Shown one piece after another: positions 15,948 to 24,807 of a stretch of DNA of 64,000 bases. The stretch lies in the NCBI RefSeq assembly GCF_016863115.1, contig NZ_BOOG01000007.1:62001-126000 (forward strand), in the 5' to 3' direction. The notes under the pieces are model-generated. The model was not told the origin of the DNA. It did not search any database and saw nothing but the letters and a program-made list of their open reading frames with translations. Position 1 is the stretch's first letter, and each line of letters begins with the position of its first letter. The stretch is from Sphaerimonospora thailandensis. GTDB taxonomy: Bacteria > Actinomycetota > Actinomycetes > Streptosporangiales > Streptosporangiaceae. The translations under genes were made by a program, and so were the position numbers.

Positions 15948-17216
15948 GTGTCCCGGAAACAGATCATCATCGGCGGCGTCGGCGACGAGGCCGGTCGTCG
16001 GGCCGATCGAGGGGGCGGCGGTGCGGCCGACGACAGCGGCTGTCCGATCCTGCACGTGGACATGGACGCCTTCTACGCCAGCGTGGAGCTGCTCGACCGG
16101 CCCGAGCTGAAGGGCACCCCGGTCATCGTGGGGGCGCCCGGGGCACGCGGCGTGGTGCTCAGCGCCACCTATGAGGCCCGGCGGTTCGGCGTCCACTCGG
16201 CGATGGCGATGACCCGGGCTCGCCGCCTGTGCCCGGTGGCGACGGTCATCCCGCCCCGTCACGGCAGGTACGCCGAGGTCTCCCGGGGCATCAGGGAGAT
16301 CTTCGAGGCCATCACGCCGCTGGTCGAGCCGATCGCGTCCGACGAGGCGTTCCTCGACGTGGGCGGGGCTCGCCGCAGGCTCGGGCCGCCCGCGCTCATC
16401 GCCCGGATGATCCGCGAGCAGGTGGCCGAGCGTCATGGCATCACCTGCTCGGTGGGCGTGGCGAGCAGCAAATTCGTGGCCAAGCTCGCCTCCCGCGCGT
16501 GCAAGCCGGACGGGCTGCTGGTCGTCCCGGCAGACCAGGTCGTGGAGTTTCTCCATCCGCTGCCCGTCGGGGCGCTGTGGGGCGTGGGCGAGCGCACCGA
16601 GCAGGCCCTGGTGCGGCTCGGCATACGGACGGTGGGCGACCTCGCCCGGGTGCCCGTCGCCACGCTCCAGCGCGAGTTCGGGGCCGTCGGGGCCCACCTG
16701 GCGGAGCTGGCCTGGGGCCGGGACGACCGTCCGGTCGTGGCCGACGCCCCGGACAAGAACATCGGCGGTGAGGAGACCTTCCCCCACGACGTGGACGACC
16801 CGGAGACGATCAGGCGGGAGCTGCTGCGGCTGTCCGAGCGGGTCGCGGCGCGGCTGCGGGCGGGCGGGCACGTCGGCAGGACGGTCAGCGTGAAGCTGCG
16901 CCGTTCCGACTTCACGACGATCACCCGGTCTCGGACGCTCCGAGAGGCGACCGACGTGGCGAAGGAGATCTACGACACGGCTCGCGCGCTCTACGAGGCC
17001 GCAGGCCTGGAGCGGGTGCGCCTCAGGCTGGTCGGAGTCAGGGTGGAGAATCTCCGCCCGGCGGCGACGGCGACCCGCCAGCTCTCCCTGGGCGAGCGGG
17101 AGACGGGCTGGCGGGAGGCCGAGTTGGCCGTGGACCGGGCGACCCGGCGTTTCGGGCCCGAGGCGGTGCGCCCGGCGTCACTGGTGCGGCCTCCGTCTGG
17201 TGCAATGGGTCCATGA
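15948..17216 (+). CDS. dinB: DNA polymerase IV (Y-family translesion polymerase)
   Basis: 422 aa from GTG 15948. A Gly-rich leader of about 33 residues precedes ILHVDMDAFYASVE, which holds the first catalytic Asp. The second acidic pair is in IASDEAFLDVGG. The thumb region has TCSVGVASSKFVAKLASR and GVGERTEQALVRLGIRTVGDLA. The little-finger domain is near 265-375. RQLSLGERE near residue 385 may be the beta-clamp binding peptide. The enzyme copies damaged template with low fidelity. The LexA box upstream makes it SOS-controlled. Confidence 0.95.
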   Translation: MSRKQIIIGGVGDEAGRRADRGGGGAADDSGCPILHVDMDAFYASVELLDRPELKGTPVIVGAPGARGVVLSATYEARRFGVHSAMAMTRARRLCPVATVIPPRHGRYAEVSRGIREIFEAITPLVEPIASDEAFLDVGGARRRLGPPALIARMIREQVAERHGITCSVGVASSKFVAKLASRACKPDGLLVVPADQVVEFLHPLPVGALWGVGERTEQALVRLGIRTVGDLARVPVATLQREFGAVGAHLAELAWGRDDRPVVADAPDKNIGGEETFPHDVDDPETIRRELLRLSERVAARLRAGGHVGRTVSVKLRRSDFTTITRSRTLREATDVAKEIYDTARALYEAAGLERVRLRLVGVRVENLRPAATATRQLSLGERETGWREAELAVDRATRRFGPEAVRPASLVRPPSGAMGP

Positions 17217-17363
17217 CGTCGCCTCCGGTTTGGCCCGCGTTGGACGTTTTCTTTCGCCTACGTCTACGGGCTCGTATTCTGGGGATAACCGACCGCGAGG
17301 TCTGGACACCCCGCGTCGTCTGTAGCCGTTTTCCCCTGAATGGGGCCGTCCTTGGGAGGCGCC

Positions 17364-17762
17364 GTGCCGCTGTCTGAGCACGAGCAGCGCTTGCTCGACC
17401 AGATCGAGCAGGCCCTCTACGCCGAGGACCCGAAGTGGGCCAATAGCGTCCGAACGAGAGATCCGCGCAACCATTACAAGCGCCGCCTCGTGAAGGCCTG
17501 GATCGGCTTCGCCCTCGGCGTGGTGATGCTGATGGTCGGCGTCGTGGCGGCGCAGATCCCCCTCGGTGCCGCCGGGTTCGTCGTGATGCTCGCCGCCTGC
17601 CTGTGGGGGCTGTCGAGCTGGATGCGCATGAACGGATTCGGCGAATCCTCTTCCTCTTCCTCTTCCTCCGGCGCCAGTCCCCGCGGTCGCCGGCCCAGCA
17701 GGAAGCAGGGCTTCATGGAGCGGATGGAAGAGCGCTGGCGCCGCCGCCGCGACGAGCACTGA
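17364..17762 (+). CDS. DUF3040 membrane protein
   Basis: 132 aa from GTG 17364 with GGGAGG just upstream. The N-terminus PLSEHEQRLLDQIEQALYAEDP is the DUF3040 signature. Two membrane helices follow at about 45-65 and 67-87. A Ser-rich stretch and a very basic tail (ERMEERWRRRR) end the protein. The Ser run is encoded by a TCT/TCC triplet repeat at about 17645-17668, which could vary in length. In actinomycetes such genes often sit between dinB and the mra/fts cluster. The function is unknown. Confidence 0.9.
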   Translation: MPLSEHEQRLLDQIEQALYAEDPKWANSVRTRDPRNHYKRRLVKAWIGFALGVVMLMVGVVAAQIPLGAAGFVVMLAACLWGLSSWMRMNGFGESSSSSSSSGASPRGRRPSRKQGFMERMEERWRRRRDEH

Positions 17763-17794
17763 CCCCCGTCGTCCCCCTTCCCCGACAGGACCGC

Positions 17795-17840
17795 GAACCC
17801 GGCCCGCCGCCCCGCACCCGGGGGGCGGCGGACCGGGTTC
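17795..17840. terminator. Strong bidirectional terminator hairpin
   Basis: GAACCCGG at 17795 pairs with CCGGGTTC ending at 17840, and the inner arms CCGCCGCCCC and GGGGGGCGGCGG extend the stem, with one mismatch, around a short loop. It lies between the convergent DUF3040 and transglutaminase genes and probably serves both. Confidence 0.8.
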
Positions 17841-17867
17841 AATCCCCGGTACGCCCCAGGTCGTTCC

Positions 17868-20225
17868 CTAACGGCGGATGACGGACAGGTCGAAGACATC
17901 GAGCGCCCGTCCGCCGAGCGCGCGGATGCGTAGCAGCGTCGACGTGGGGGCCAGGCCGATCGCGAGCCGCCGCCCCCGTGAGATCTCGCGCGCCAGCGCC
18001 CGGCGCACCCTCGCGAGATCGGCGGGTCCGGGGATCGTCTCCCCGGGAGTGCGGGCGTACCGGAGCCGTTCCTGCGCCGAAACGATCCGGGCCACGGAAG
18101 CGGCCTCCTCGTCGTCCATTCCGTGGGTCAGTCGCCTGCCCAGCGCGCGCGGGCTCTCCCCGGGCTCGCGAGCCAGCCCGAGATCGGTGAGCGTGTCGCA
18201 CAGCTCGGCCCAGGCCGCCTCGACTGCGGGAGCGGGCGCGGCGCCGAGCAGCGTCCGCCGGCGCCGCAGCCGTGCCGCCATCCGGATCCCCGCCGGCACC
18301 AGGACCAGCAGCAGGACGGCGGCCGCCGCCGCACCCACCTTGACCGCCGTCGGCACCCCCGGGTCCACCGGCACGGGCGCACCGCCGAGCTCCCGGTCGA
18401 GCCTGCGCCGGTCCGGCCGGAGCGGACCGCCCGCCTCGTCGGTGTCGTCGGAGCCGGCCGAAGAGCCGCCCGAGGAGCCGGGCGTGGGCGCCGCCGTCGA
18501 GGTCACCGGCAGCGTGTACTGCGGCGCCTGGGCCGTGCCCTGGCCGGCGCCGCCGCCCGGGGTCGGCTCGAACCGCAGCCATCCGACACCGTCGAAGTAC
18601 AGCTCGGGCCAGGCGTGGGAGTCGTGAGTGCGCACGGTCCAGACCTCGCCGGTCCTCGTGCCGCCGGTGTAACCGGTCGCGACCCGGGCCGGAATGCCGA
18701 GCGTCCGCGCCATCACGGCCATCGCACCGGCGAACTGCTCGCAGTATCCCTTCCTGCTCTCGAGCAGGAAGTGCGTCAGCGCGCGCGGGCCGCCGTACGA
18801 CGCGTCCAGACTGTAGGTGAAGCCGCCCGTCCTGGTGAACCATTCCTGGAGCTTCACCGCCTTCTCATACGGCGTGGCGGCCTGCCCGGTCACCCGGGCG
18901 GCCAGGGCGCGGATCTCCGGATCGAGCGTGCCGGGCAGCTCGAGATAGGGGCTGTCGAGCTCCGGATCCGCCGCCGTCGACAGCCTGAGTTGCTCGGCGG
19001 TCGGCTCCGGCTCGCCGGTCAGCACCCGGTATCGCAGACCCGCCGCCTCGTCCTGGGTGGAGAACACCAGCAGCGAGGGACGGTCGGCCCGCCAGTCGCC
19101 GTCCACGTCGACCCGGGTCGCCGGATACGGCAGGGGCAGGAAGTTGAGCCTGCTGATGTCCTCGCTGATCGTGATCTGGGTCTCCGCCTGGCGTGTCGCG
19201 ACGCCGGGGCCGAGCCCCGGGGCCGGGGGGAGGGGACCCTCCGACACCCGGTCCTCCTGGCGTCCCTGCAGCCTGCCGACCCTCCAGGTCGTCCCGTCGA
19301 ACCTGTCCAGGGCGTAGATGCGCAGGTAGCGGGAGCGGCCGTCGCTGGAGGTGTAGGTCAGCACGGTGGCGTTCTCCGGCTGCCTGAGCTGCCAGCCCAG
19401 CTTGACCATCGCGTCCGGGACGCCGATGCTGCCCCCGCCCGGCCCTGAGCCGTTGCCCACGCCGAATCCGAACAGCGGATCGGGCGCCAGCGTCGGCAGC
19501 AGCCCGGGGAGCAGGATCGCCAGCGCGACGGCCATCACGCCGATCCGCTTGCCCGACAGCGCCAGCCGTCCCGTGTCGGGCAGCACCCCGGCGGCGGCGA
19601 GCCGCGACCGCCGTACGACCACGGTCCGCCCCCAGCGGCTCAGCCGTTCCCGGCCGTCGGCCACGAGCAGTCCGACGTACCCGAACGCCGCGATCACGAA
19701 CGCGGGCCAGCCGAGCGGGTCGGCCATCACGGCCGCGGGCACGGTGAACAGGGCCAGCAGCGGCAGCCCGGCCGTCGCGGCGCGGCGCAGCCGTACCGCG
19801 AGGAGATCCACGAGGATCGCGACCAGCCCGACGCCGCCCGCTGTGAGCAGGCAGACCGCCGGATCGGCGGGCACGGGTGCGGCGTAGCGCTGGATGTCGG
19901 CGAAGCCCTCGCTGAGCAGGGAGGCCAGCCGCACCATGGAGTCCCTGGTCGGGATCACCCGCAACCATGCCTGGTCGCCGGCGAAGGCGGCGGTCAGGTA
20001 GACGCCCAGCGCGGCCGCCATCGCGGTCATCGCCGCCCAGGTGGAGGAGGCCCAGACGGAGGAGGCACGGCCGGGCGGGGCGAGACGGGACAGGAGCATC
20101 CCCGCCGCGGTCGTCACCAGGACGGCGCCCATGCAGGTCCAGAACCAGGCGCCGCCGCTGAACAGCGGGTAGAGCGTGATCGTGACGGCGGCCGTGGCCA
20201 GCCCCGCGGCGACCGGCAGTTTCAT
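17868..20225 (-). CDS. TgpA-like membrane transglutaminase (DUF3488 plus transglutaminase-like domain)
   Basis: 785 aa from ATG 20225, overlapping the DUF58 gene stop (ATGA). The first about 230 residues hold several membrane helices of the DUF3488 region. An outer segment follows, with a transglutaminase core near residues 480-560: Cys in ESRKGYCEQFAGAMA, His and Asp in THDSHAWPELYFDGVGWLRFEPTPG. A Pro/Ser/Gly linker, one more helix (about residues 625-650) and a cytosolic DUF4129-like tail complete it. TgpA-type proteins occur with MoxR and DUF58 genes, as here. A role in cell-envelope protein processing is likely but unproven. Confidence 0.9.
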   Translation of the reverse strand: MKLPVAAGLATAAVTITLYPLFSGGAWFWTCMGAVLVTTAAGMLLSRLAPPGRASSVWASSTWAAMTAMAAALGVYLTAAFAGDQAWLRVIPTRDSMVRLASLLSEGFADIQRYAAPVPADPAVCLLTAGGVGLVAILVDLLAVRLRRAATAGLPLLALFTVPAAVMADPLGWPAFVIAAFGYVGLLVADGRERLSRWGRTVVVRRSRLAAAGVLPDTGRLALSGKRIGVMAVALAILLPGLLPTLAPDPLFGFGVGNGSGPGGGSIGVPDAMVKLGWQLRQPENATVLTYTSSDGRSRYLRIYALDRFDGTTWRVGRLQGRQEDRVSEGPLPPAPGLGPGVATRQAETQITISEDISRLNFLPLPYPATRVDVDGDWRADRPSLLVFSTQDEAAGLRYRVLTGEPEPTAEQLRLSTAADPELDSPYLELPGTLDPEIRALAARVTGQAATPYEKAVKLQEWFTRTGGFTYSLDASYGGPRALTHFLLESRKGYCEQFAGAMAVMARTLGIPARVATGYTGGTRTGEVWTVRTHDSHAWPELYFDGVGWLRFEPTPGGGAGQGTAQAPQYTLPVTSTAAPTPGSSGGSSAGSDDTDEAGGPLRPDRRRLDRELGGAPVPVDPGVPTAVKVGAAAAAVLLLVLVPAGIRMAARLRRRRTLLGAAPAPAVEAAWAELCDTLTDLGLAREPGESPRALGRRLTHGMDDEEAASVARIVSAQERLRYARTPGETIPGPADLARVRRALAREISRGRRLAIGLAPTSTLLRIRALGGRALDVFDLSVIRR

Positions 20226-21447
20226 CGGATGCCCGCCCTCCTGTGCGCGGCCTCGGGCCAGACGGCCGCGAGTGAGACGCCGGCGGAAAGACGGATCACC
20301 CGCCATCCGGCGGCGGCCAGTACGTTCTCGACTGCCTCGTCGATGCCGGGGCTCGTCGGTGCGTCTGAAGTGGTGTCCAGAAAGACCGCGATCCCCGTCA
20401 CGCCGGGCTGCTTGAGCCGGGCCAGTTCCCGGGCGTCGGTGGAGTCGACCGTCCCCAGCACGGCGACGATCAGGCCGTCGCCGCCGCCCTGCCGCAGCGC
20501 CGCGATCCCGTGCTCCAGCGACCGCGCCGAGCTGTGCCGTACGACCGAGAGCGCGTCGAGCAGTGACCACGAGGCACCGGTGTCGGCCAGATGCTGCGCG
20601 CCCTGGTCGGTGATCAGGCGCAGGCCCAGCCCGTCGCGCGACAGGTGCACGCCGATCGAGGCGGCGGCCGAGACGGCGACCTCGAACGACGACCGGGGGC
20701 CATCGCCGCGGTGCGCGCACCTGCGGGTGTCCAGCAGCAGCGCGCCCCTGCTCTGCCACTGCTGCTCCTCGCGTCTGACCATCAACTCGCCGTGCCGCGC
20801 GGTCGACCGCCAGTGGACCCGGCGCAGGTCGTCGCCCCGGCGGTACTCGCGCGGCGCCACGTCGTCGTCGCCCGCCGCCGCCACCGAGCGGGTACGGCTG
20901 TCGCCCCCGCCCGTCCACTCGCCGGACAGGCGTACCGGGGGCAGCGGCACCACCTCGGGGGTGACCACGAGCACGTCGGTGATCGTGAACGATCTCGTCA
21001 GCTCGACCAGCCCGAACGGGTCGGTGATCCGGACGGACAGCGGGCCGAGGGGGAAGCGCCCCCGCAGTTCGGACCGCACCTTGTAGTCGATCTCCCGGAC
21101 GCCGTGCGGCTCCACGCGGTCGAGGACGAACCGCGGGCGGGTGCCCAGCGCGTACGGAAGGGTGTCCTCGACGAGCAGCAGCCCGGTCGGCAGACGGGTG
21201 ACGTTCTCCAGCCGCAGGGTGACCGTGCCTTCGCCGCCGACCTGGACCCGGGAGGGGTCGAGCCGCCTGGCGCAGGCCAGCCGGTACCGGGTGCGCGCCA
21301 CGATCAGCGCCGCGAGCAGCGGCATCGCGATGATCAGGACGGCCACCCGCAGCAGATCGTGCTCCCCGAGGAACAGGGCGCACAGCGCGGCCGCGGCCCC
21401 CGAGGCGAGAAACGACCGCCCCCGGGGGGTCAGGGCCTTCAGACCGA

Positions 21448-21451
<4 letters not shown>
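20222..21451 (-). CDS. DUF58-domain protein
   Basis: 409 aa from ATG 21451. Two N-terminal hydrophobic segments lie at about 15-50. The DUF58 core includes DDDVAPREYRRGDDLRRVHWRSTARHGELMVRREE, where the Y..GDD...HW.S.AR pattern is diagnostic. The C-terminal part resembles a degenerate VWA domain, starting at GALLLDTRRCAHRG. Such proteins are membrane-tethered partners of MoxR ATPases. It overlaps moxR by 4 bp upstream and the transglutaminase gene by 4 bp downstream, so the three are surely co-transcribed. Confidence 0.92.
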
Positions 21452-22413
<962 letters not shown>

Positions 22414-22669
22414 CGGGCCTCCATAAATGGGGGTTAATCCATCCTTTTTGTTTCTTGTGGTACCGACCCTATGACTCCCGAGGTTCCCGGGCGAGTTTGT
22501 CTACGTAGCACCTTCGTCCGAATCCCGTGACAAACGCCGCGCGCTTTCCTCTCGTACGGCTTCGCCTACGCCGTCGGGGTTGGCGGGCCTTGGCGCCCCC
22601 CACTTCGCCCCACCCGTATTTACCTGGGAAAACGCGGAGAAAATGACACGACGACACGCGGTGAATCAG
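22414..22669. other. Divergent intergenic region between moxR and mraZ
   Basis: This 256-bp stretch holds the leftward promoter of the moxR operon near its left end (AT-rich block TCCTTTTTGTTTCTTG at about 22441) and nothing that looks coding. The rightward mraZ promoter and its repeats begin at 22670. Confidence 0.5.
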
Positions 22670-22711
22670 TTGACGGTGGAGAGAAGTGGAGTATGGTGGT
22701 GCGCAGTGGAG
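22670..22711 (+). promoter_or_regulatory. mraZ promoter overlapped by four MraZ-type boxes
   Basis: GTGGAG occurs at 22676, 22686 and 22706 and GTGGTG at 22696, giving four direct repeats spaced exactly 10 bp. MraZ is known to bind tandem TGGG-like boxes with 10-bp spacing in front of its own gene. A -35 TTGACG (22670-22675) and a -10 TATGGT (22692-22697, spacing 16) lie within and beside the boxes. Binding should therefore repress the mraZ and dcw operon. Confidence 0.8.
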
Positions 22712-22761
22712 AGCAGAGGCTGTAGCGCCGAGCGCTCCGCAAGACACGGGAGGTGGGTCCG

Positions 22762-23193
22762 GTGTTCCTCGGCACCCACCCTCTGCGTCTCGATGACAAA
22801 GGACGGCTGTTCCTGCCGGCGAAGTATCGCGAGGAGCTGGCGGAGGGTCTTGTGATCACCAAAGGCCAGGAGCGCTGCCTCTACGTCTTCCCAGTAGAGG
22901 AGTTCCAGCGCATCACCGAGGCCCTGCGCACCGCTCCGGTGACGGCCAAGGCGGTCCGTGATTACAGCCGTGTCCTCTTCGCCGGGGCATCGGACGAGAC
23001 GCCGGACAAGCAGGGGCGGATCACGATTCCGCAGAGCCTCAGACGGTACGCGGGTTTGGAACGCGACTGCACGGTCATCGGTGCGAACACCAGGTTGGAG
23101 ATCTGGGACGCCCAGGCGTGGGAGACCTACCTGGCCGCTCAGGAGCAGGAGTTCTCCGACCTGTCTGAGGAGGTGTTGCCCGGGATCCTTTGA
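22762..23193 (+). CDS. mraZ: MraZ, transcriptional regulator of the division and cell-wall cluster
   Basis: 143 aa. GTG 22762 is chosen because the protein then begins [20 protein letters not shown], the conserved MraZ start, with GGGAGG 8 nt upstream. GTG 22753 in the same frame overlaps that site. Two SpoVT/AbrB-like halves are seen: the first with [14 protein letters not shown], the second with [18 protein letters not shown]. MraZ forms a ring and binds repeats in its own promoter; four such repeats lie 50-86 bp upstream. It heads the dcw cluster. Confidence 0.96.
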   Translation: MFLGTHPLRLDDKGRLFLPAKYREELAEGLVITKGQERCLYVFPVEEFQRITEALRTAPVTAKAVRDYSRVLFAGASDETPDKQGRITIPQSLRRYAGLERDCTVIGANTRLEIWDAQAWETYLAAQEQEFSDLSEEVLPGIL

Positions 23194-23224
23194 TCGATCC
23201 GACTGTTTGATCGAATGACCCGTC

Positions 23225-24334
23225 GTGACGTTCGGCGAGGTCTCCACCCGCTCCCATGTGGCGGCAGCTGATGCACCTTCCCCGGTGTCAGATGTCAGGG
23301 CCGGCGATGCGGATGGGGACCTGGCCGGACGATATAAAGGGGCCGGACGATATGGGGGGCGGAGGGCGTTGTCGCAAGACTCTGGGCAGCCGGGTGGTCA
23401 CGTTCCGGTCATGATCGGTCGCGTTCTGGAGCTGCTCGCTCCCGCGCTGGCCGGGCCGGACCCGGTCGTCGTCGACGCCAATCTCGGCCTCGGCGGTCAC
23501 GCGGAGGCGCTGCTGGCGGCCCATCCGGCCCTGCATCTGATCGGCATCGACCGCGACCCCACCGCCATCGAGCGGTCCACCCTACGGCTCGCGCCCTATG
23601 CCGGGCGGACCACCCTCGTGCGGGCCGTCTCCGACGAACTGCCCGCCGTGCTGGCGGCGGCCGGACGACCCCGCGTCGACGGCGCGCTGTTCGATCTGGG
23701 GGTGTCCTCGCCCCAGCTCGACGAGGCCGAACGTGGGTTCGCGTACTCCTATGACGCCCCCCTCGACATGCGGATGGACCCCGACCAGGAGCTCACCGCC
23801 GCCGACGTGGTGAACACATATTCGGTGGCCGAGATCACCCGCGTGCTGCGAGACTACGGCGAGGAAAGATTCGCCGCGCGCATCGCGAACCTTCTCGCCC
23901 GGGAGCGCGTCGAACATCCCATCATGACGACCCGACGACTTGCCGATCTCGTACGGACGGCGATCCCCGCCGCGACGAGGCGGACGGGGGGAAACCCCGC
24001 CAAAAGAACGTTCCAAGCCCTGCGCATCGAGGTCAACCAGGAGCTGGCCGCCCTGGAGCGCGCCCTGCCCGCGGCCCTCGACGCGATGGTGCTCGGCGGG
24101 CGAGTGGTCGTGCTCGCCTATCACTCACTGGAGGACCGGCTCACCAAGCAGGTCCTCGCGGCGCGAACCAGGGACACCGGCCCCCCCGGGCTTCCGGTCC
24201 CGATCGAGGCCCACCAGCCCCGGTTCCGCCTTCTGACGAGGGGAGCGGAGCTCCCGGACGACGACGAGGTGACCCGTAACCCGCGGGCGGCCTCGGCCCG
24301 TTTGCGGGCGGCAGAGAGGATCCGCCAGGGATGA
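23225..24334 (+). CDS. rsmH: 16S rRNA (cytosine-1402-N4)-methyltransferase RsmH
   Basis: 369 aa if it starts at GTG 23225. The conserved part begins only near residue 57 with [17 protein letters not shown]. The first about 55 residues are poorly conserved and may be an extension or an overcall; TTG 23369 behind GGAGGG is a possible later start. SAM-binding motifs are [16 protein letters not shown] and [39 protein letters not shown] and [11 protein letters not shown] are diagnostic. It methylates N4 of C1402 in 16S rRNA. It is the second gene of the cluster and overlaps ftsL. Confidence 0.95.
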   Translation: MTFGEVSTRSHVAAADAPSPVSDVRAGDADGDLAGRYKGAGRYGGRRALSQDSGQPGGHVPVMIGRVLELLAPALAGPDPVVVDANLGLGGHAEALLAAHPALHLIGIDRDPTAIERSTLRLAPYAGRTTLVRAVSDELPAVLAAAGRPRVDGALFDLGVSSPQLDEAERGFAYSYDAPLDMRMDPDQELTAADVVNTYSVAEITRVLRDYGEERFAARIANLLARERVEHPIMTTRRLADLVRTAIPAATRRTGGNPAKRTFQALRIEVNQELAALERALPAALDAMVLGGRVVVLAYHSLEDRLTKQVLAARTRDTGPPGLPVPIEAHQPRFRLLTRGAELPDDDEVTRNPRAASARLRAAERIRQG

Positions 24335-24807
24335 GGACGGCGCAGCAGCCACGGCCGAAGAGCACATTCGAGAGCAGGACTCAGATCAAGACACAGGCCA
24401 AGCCCCAAGCCAGGACACAGGCCAGGCCCAAGCCCGAGACACGTCCCGACCCGCGGCCCAGGCGGGAGGTCGGGCGCGTCAGGGTGACCCGTACGGCGAC
24501 GGCGGGGGCGACCGCACCGATGCGGCGGGCGCCGCGGGCGCCGTTCGTGCTGCTCGTCATCGGTCTGATGTGCGGCGGCCTGGTCACCCTGCTGCTGCTC
24601 AACGTAACGCTCGCCCAGGGGACGTACAAGGAGAGGGACCTGCGGTCGAGCATCGACGAGCTGCGCCAGCAGGCGGCGCTCCAGGAGAAGCAGGTTCGGG
24701 ACGCGAGCCAGCCGGAGGCTCTGAAGAGCAGGGCTCCGTCCGACCTGGTGTGGGATGACTCGCCGCCGTCGTTCATCACCTCGCGGCCGGTGGACGGGAC
24801 CAGGTGA
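24331..24807 (+). CDS. ftsL: FtsL-like division membrane protein
   Basis: 158 aa from ATG 24331 (ATGA overlap with rsmH). About 68 basic, Lys/Gln/Arg/Pro-rich residues come first. A single membrane helix, [20 protein letters not shown], lies at about 71-90. A short coiled-coil segment follows ([22 protein letters not shown]), as in FtsL/DivIC-like proteins. Identity rests on topology and position between rsmH and ftsI rather than on sequence similarity. It should join the FtsQ-FtsB-FtsL complex that activates FtsW-FtsI. Confidence 0.85.
   Translation: MRTAQQPRPKSTFESRTQIKTQAKPQARTQARPKPETRPDPRPRREVGRVRVTRTATAGATAPMRRAPRAPFVLLVIGLMCGGLVTLLLLNVTLAQGTYKERDLRSSIDELRQQAALQEKQVRDASQPEALKSRAPSDLVWDDSPPSFITSRPVDGTR

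Noticed and set aside
20226-21383. Upstream extension of the transglutaminase frame through the DUF58 gene
   Set aside because: The translated segment is an Arg-rich shadow of DUF58. ATG 20225 overlaps the DUF58 stop.
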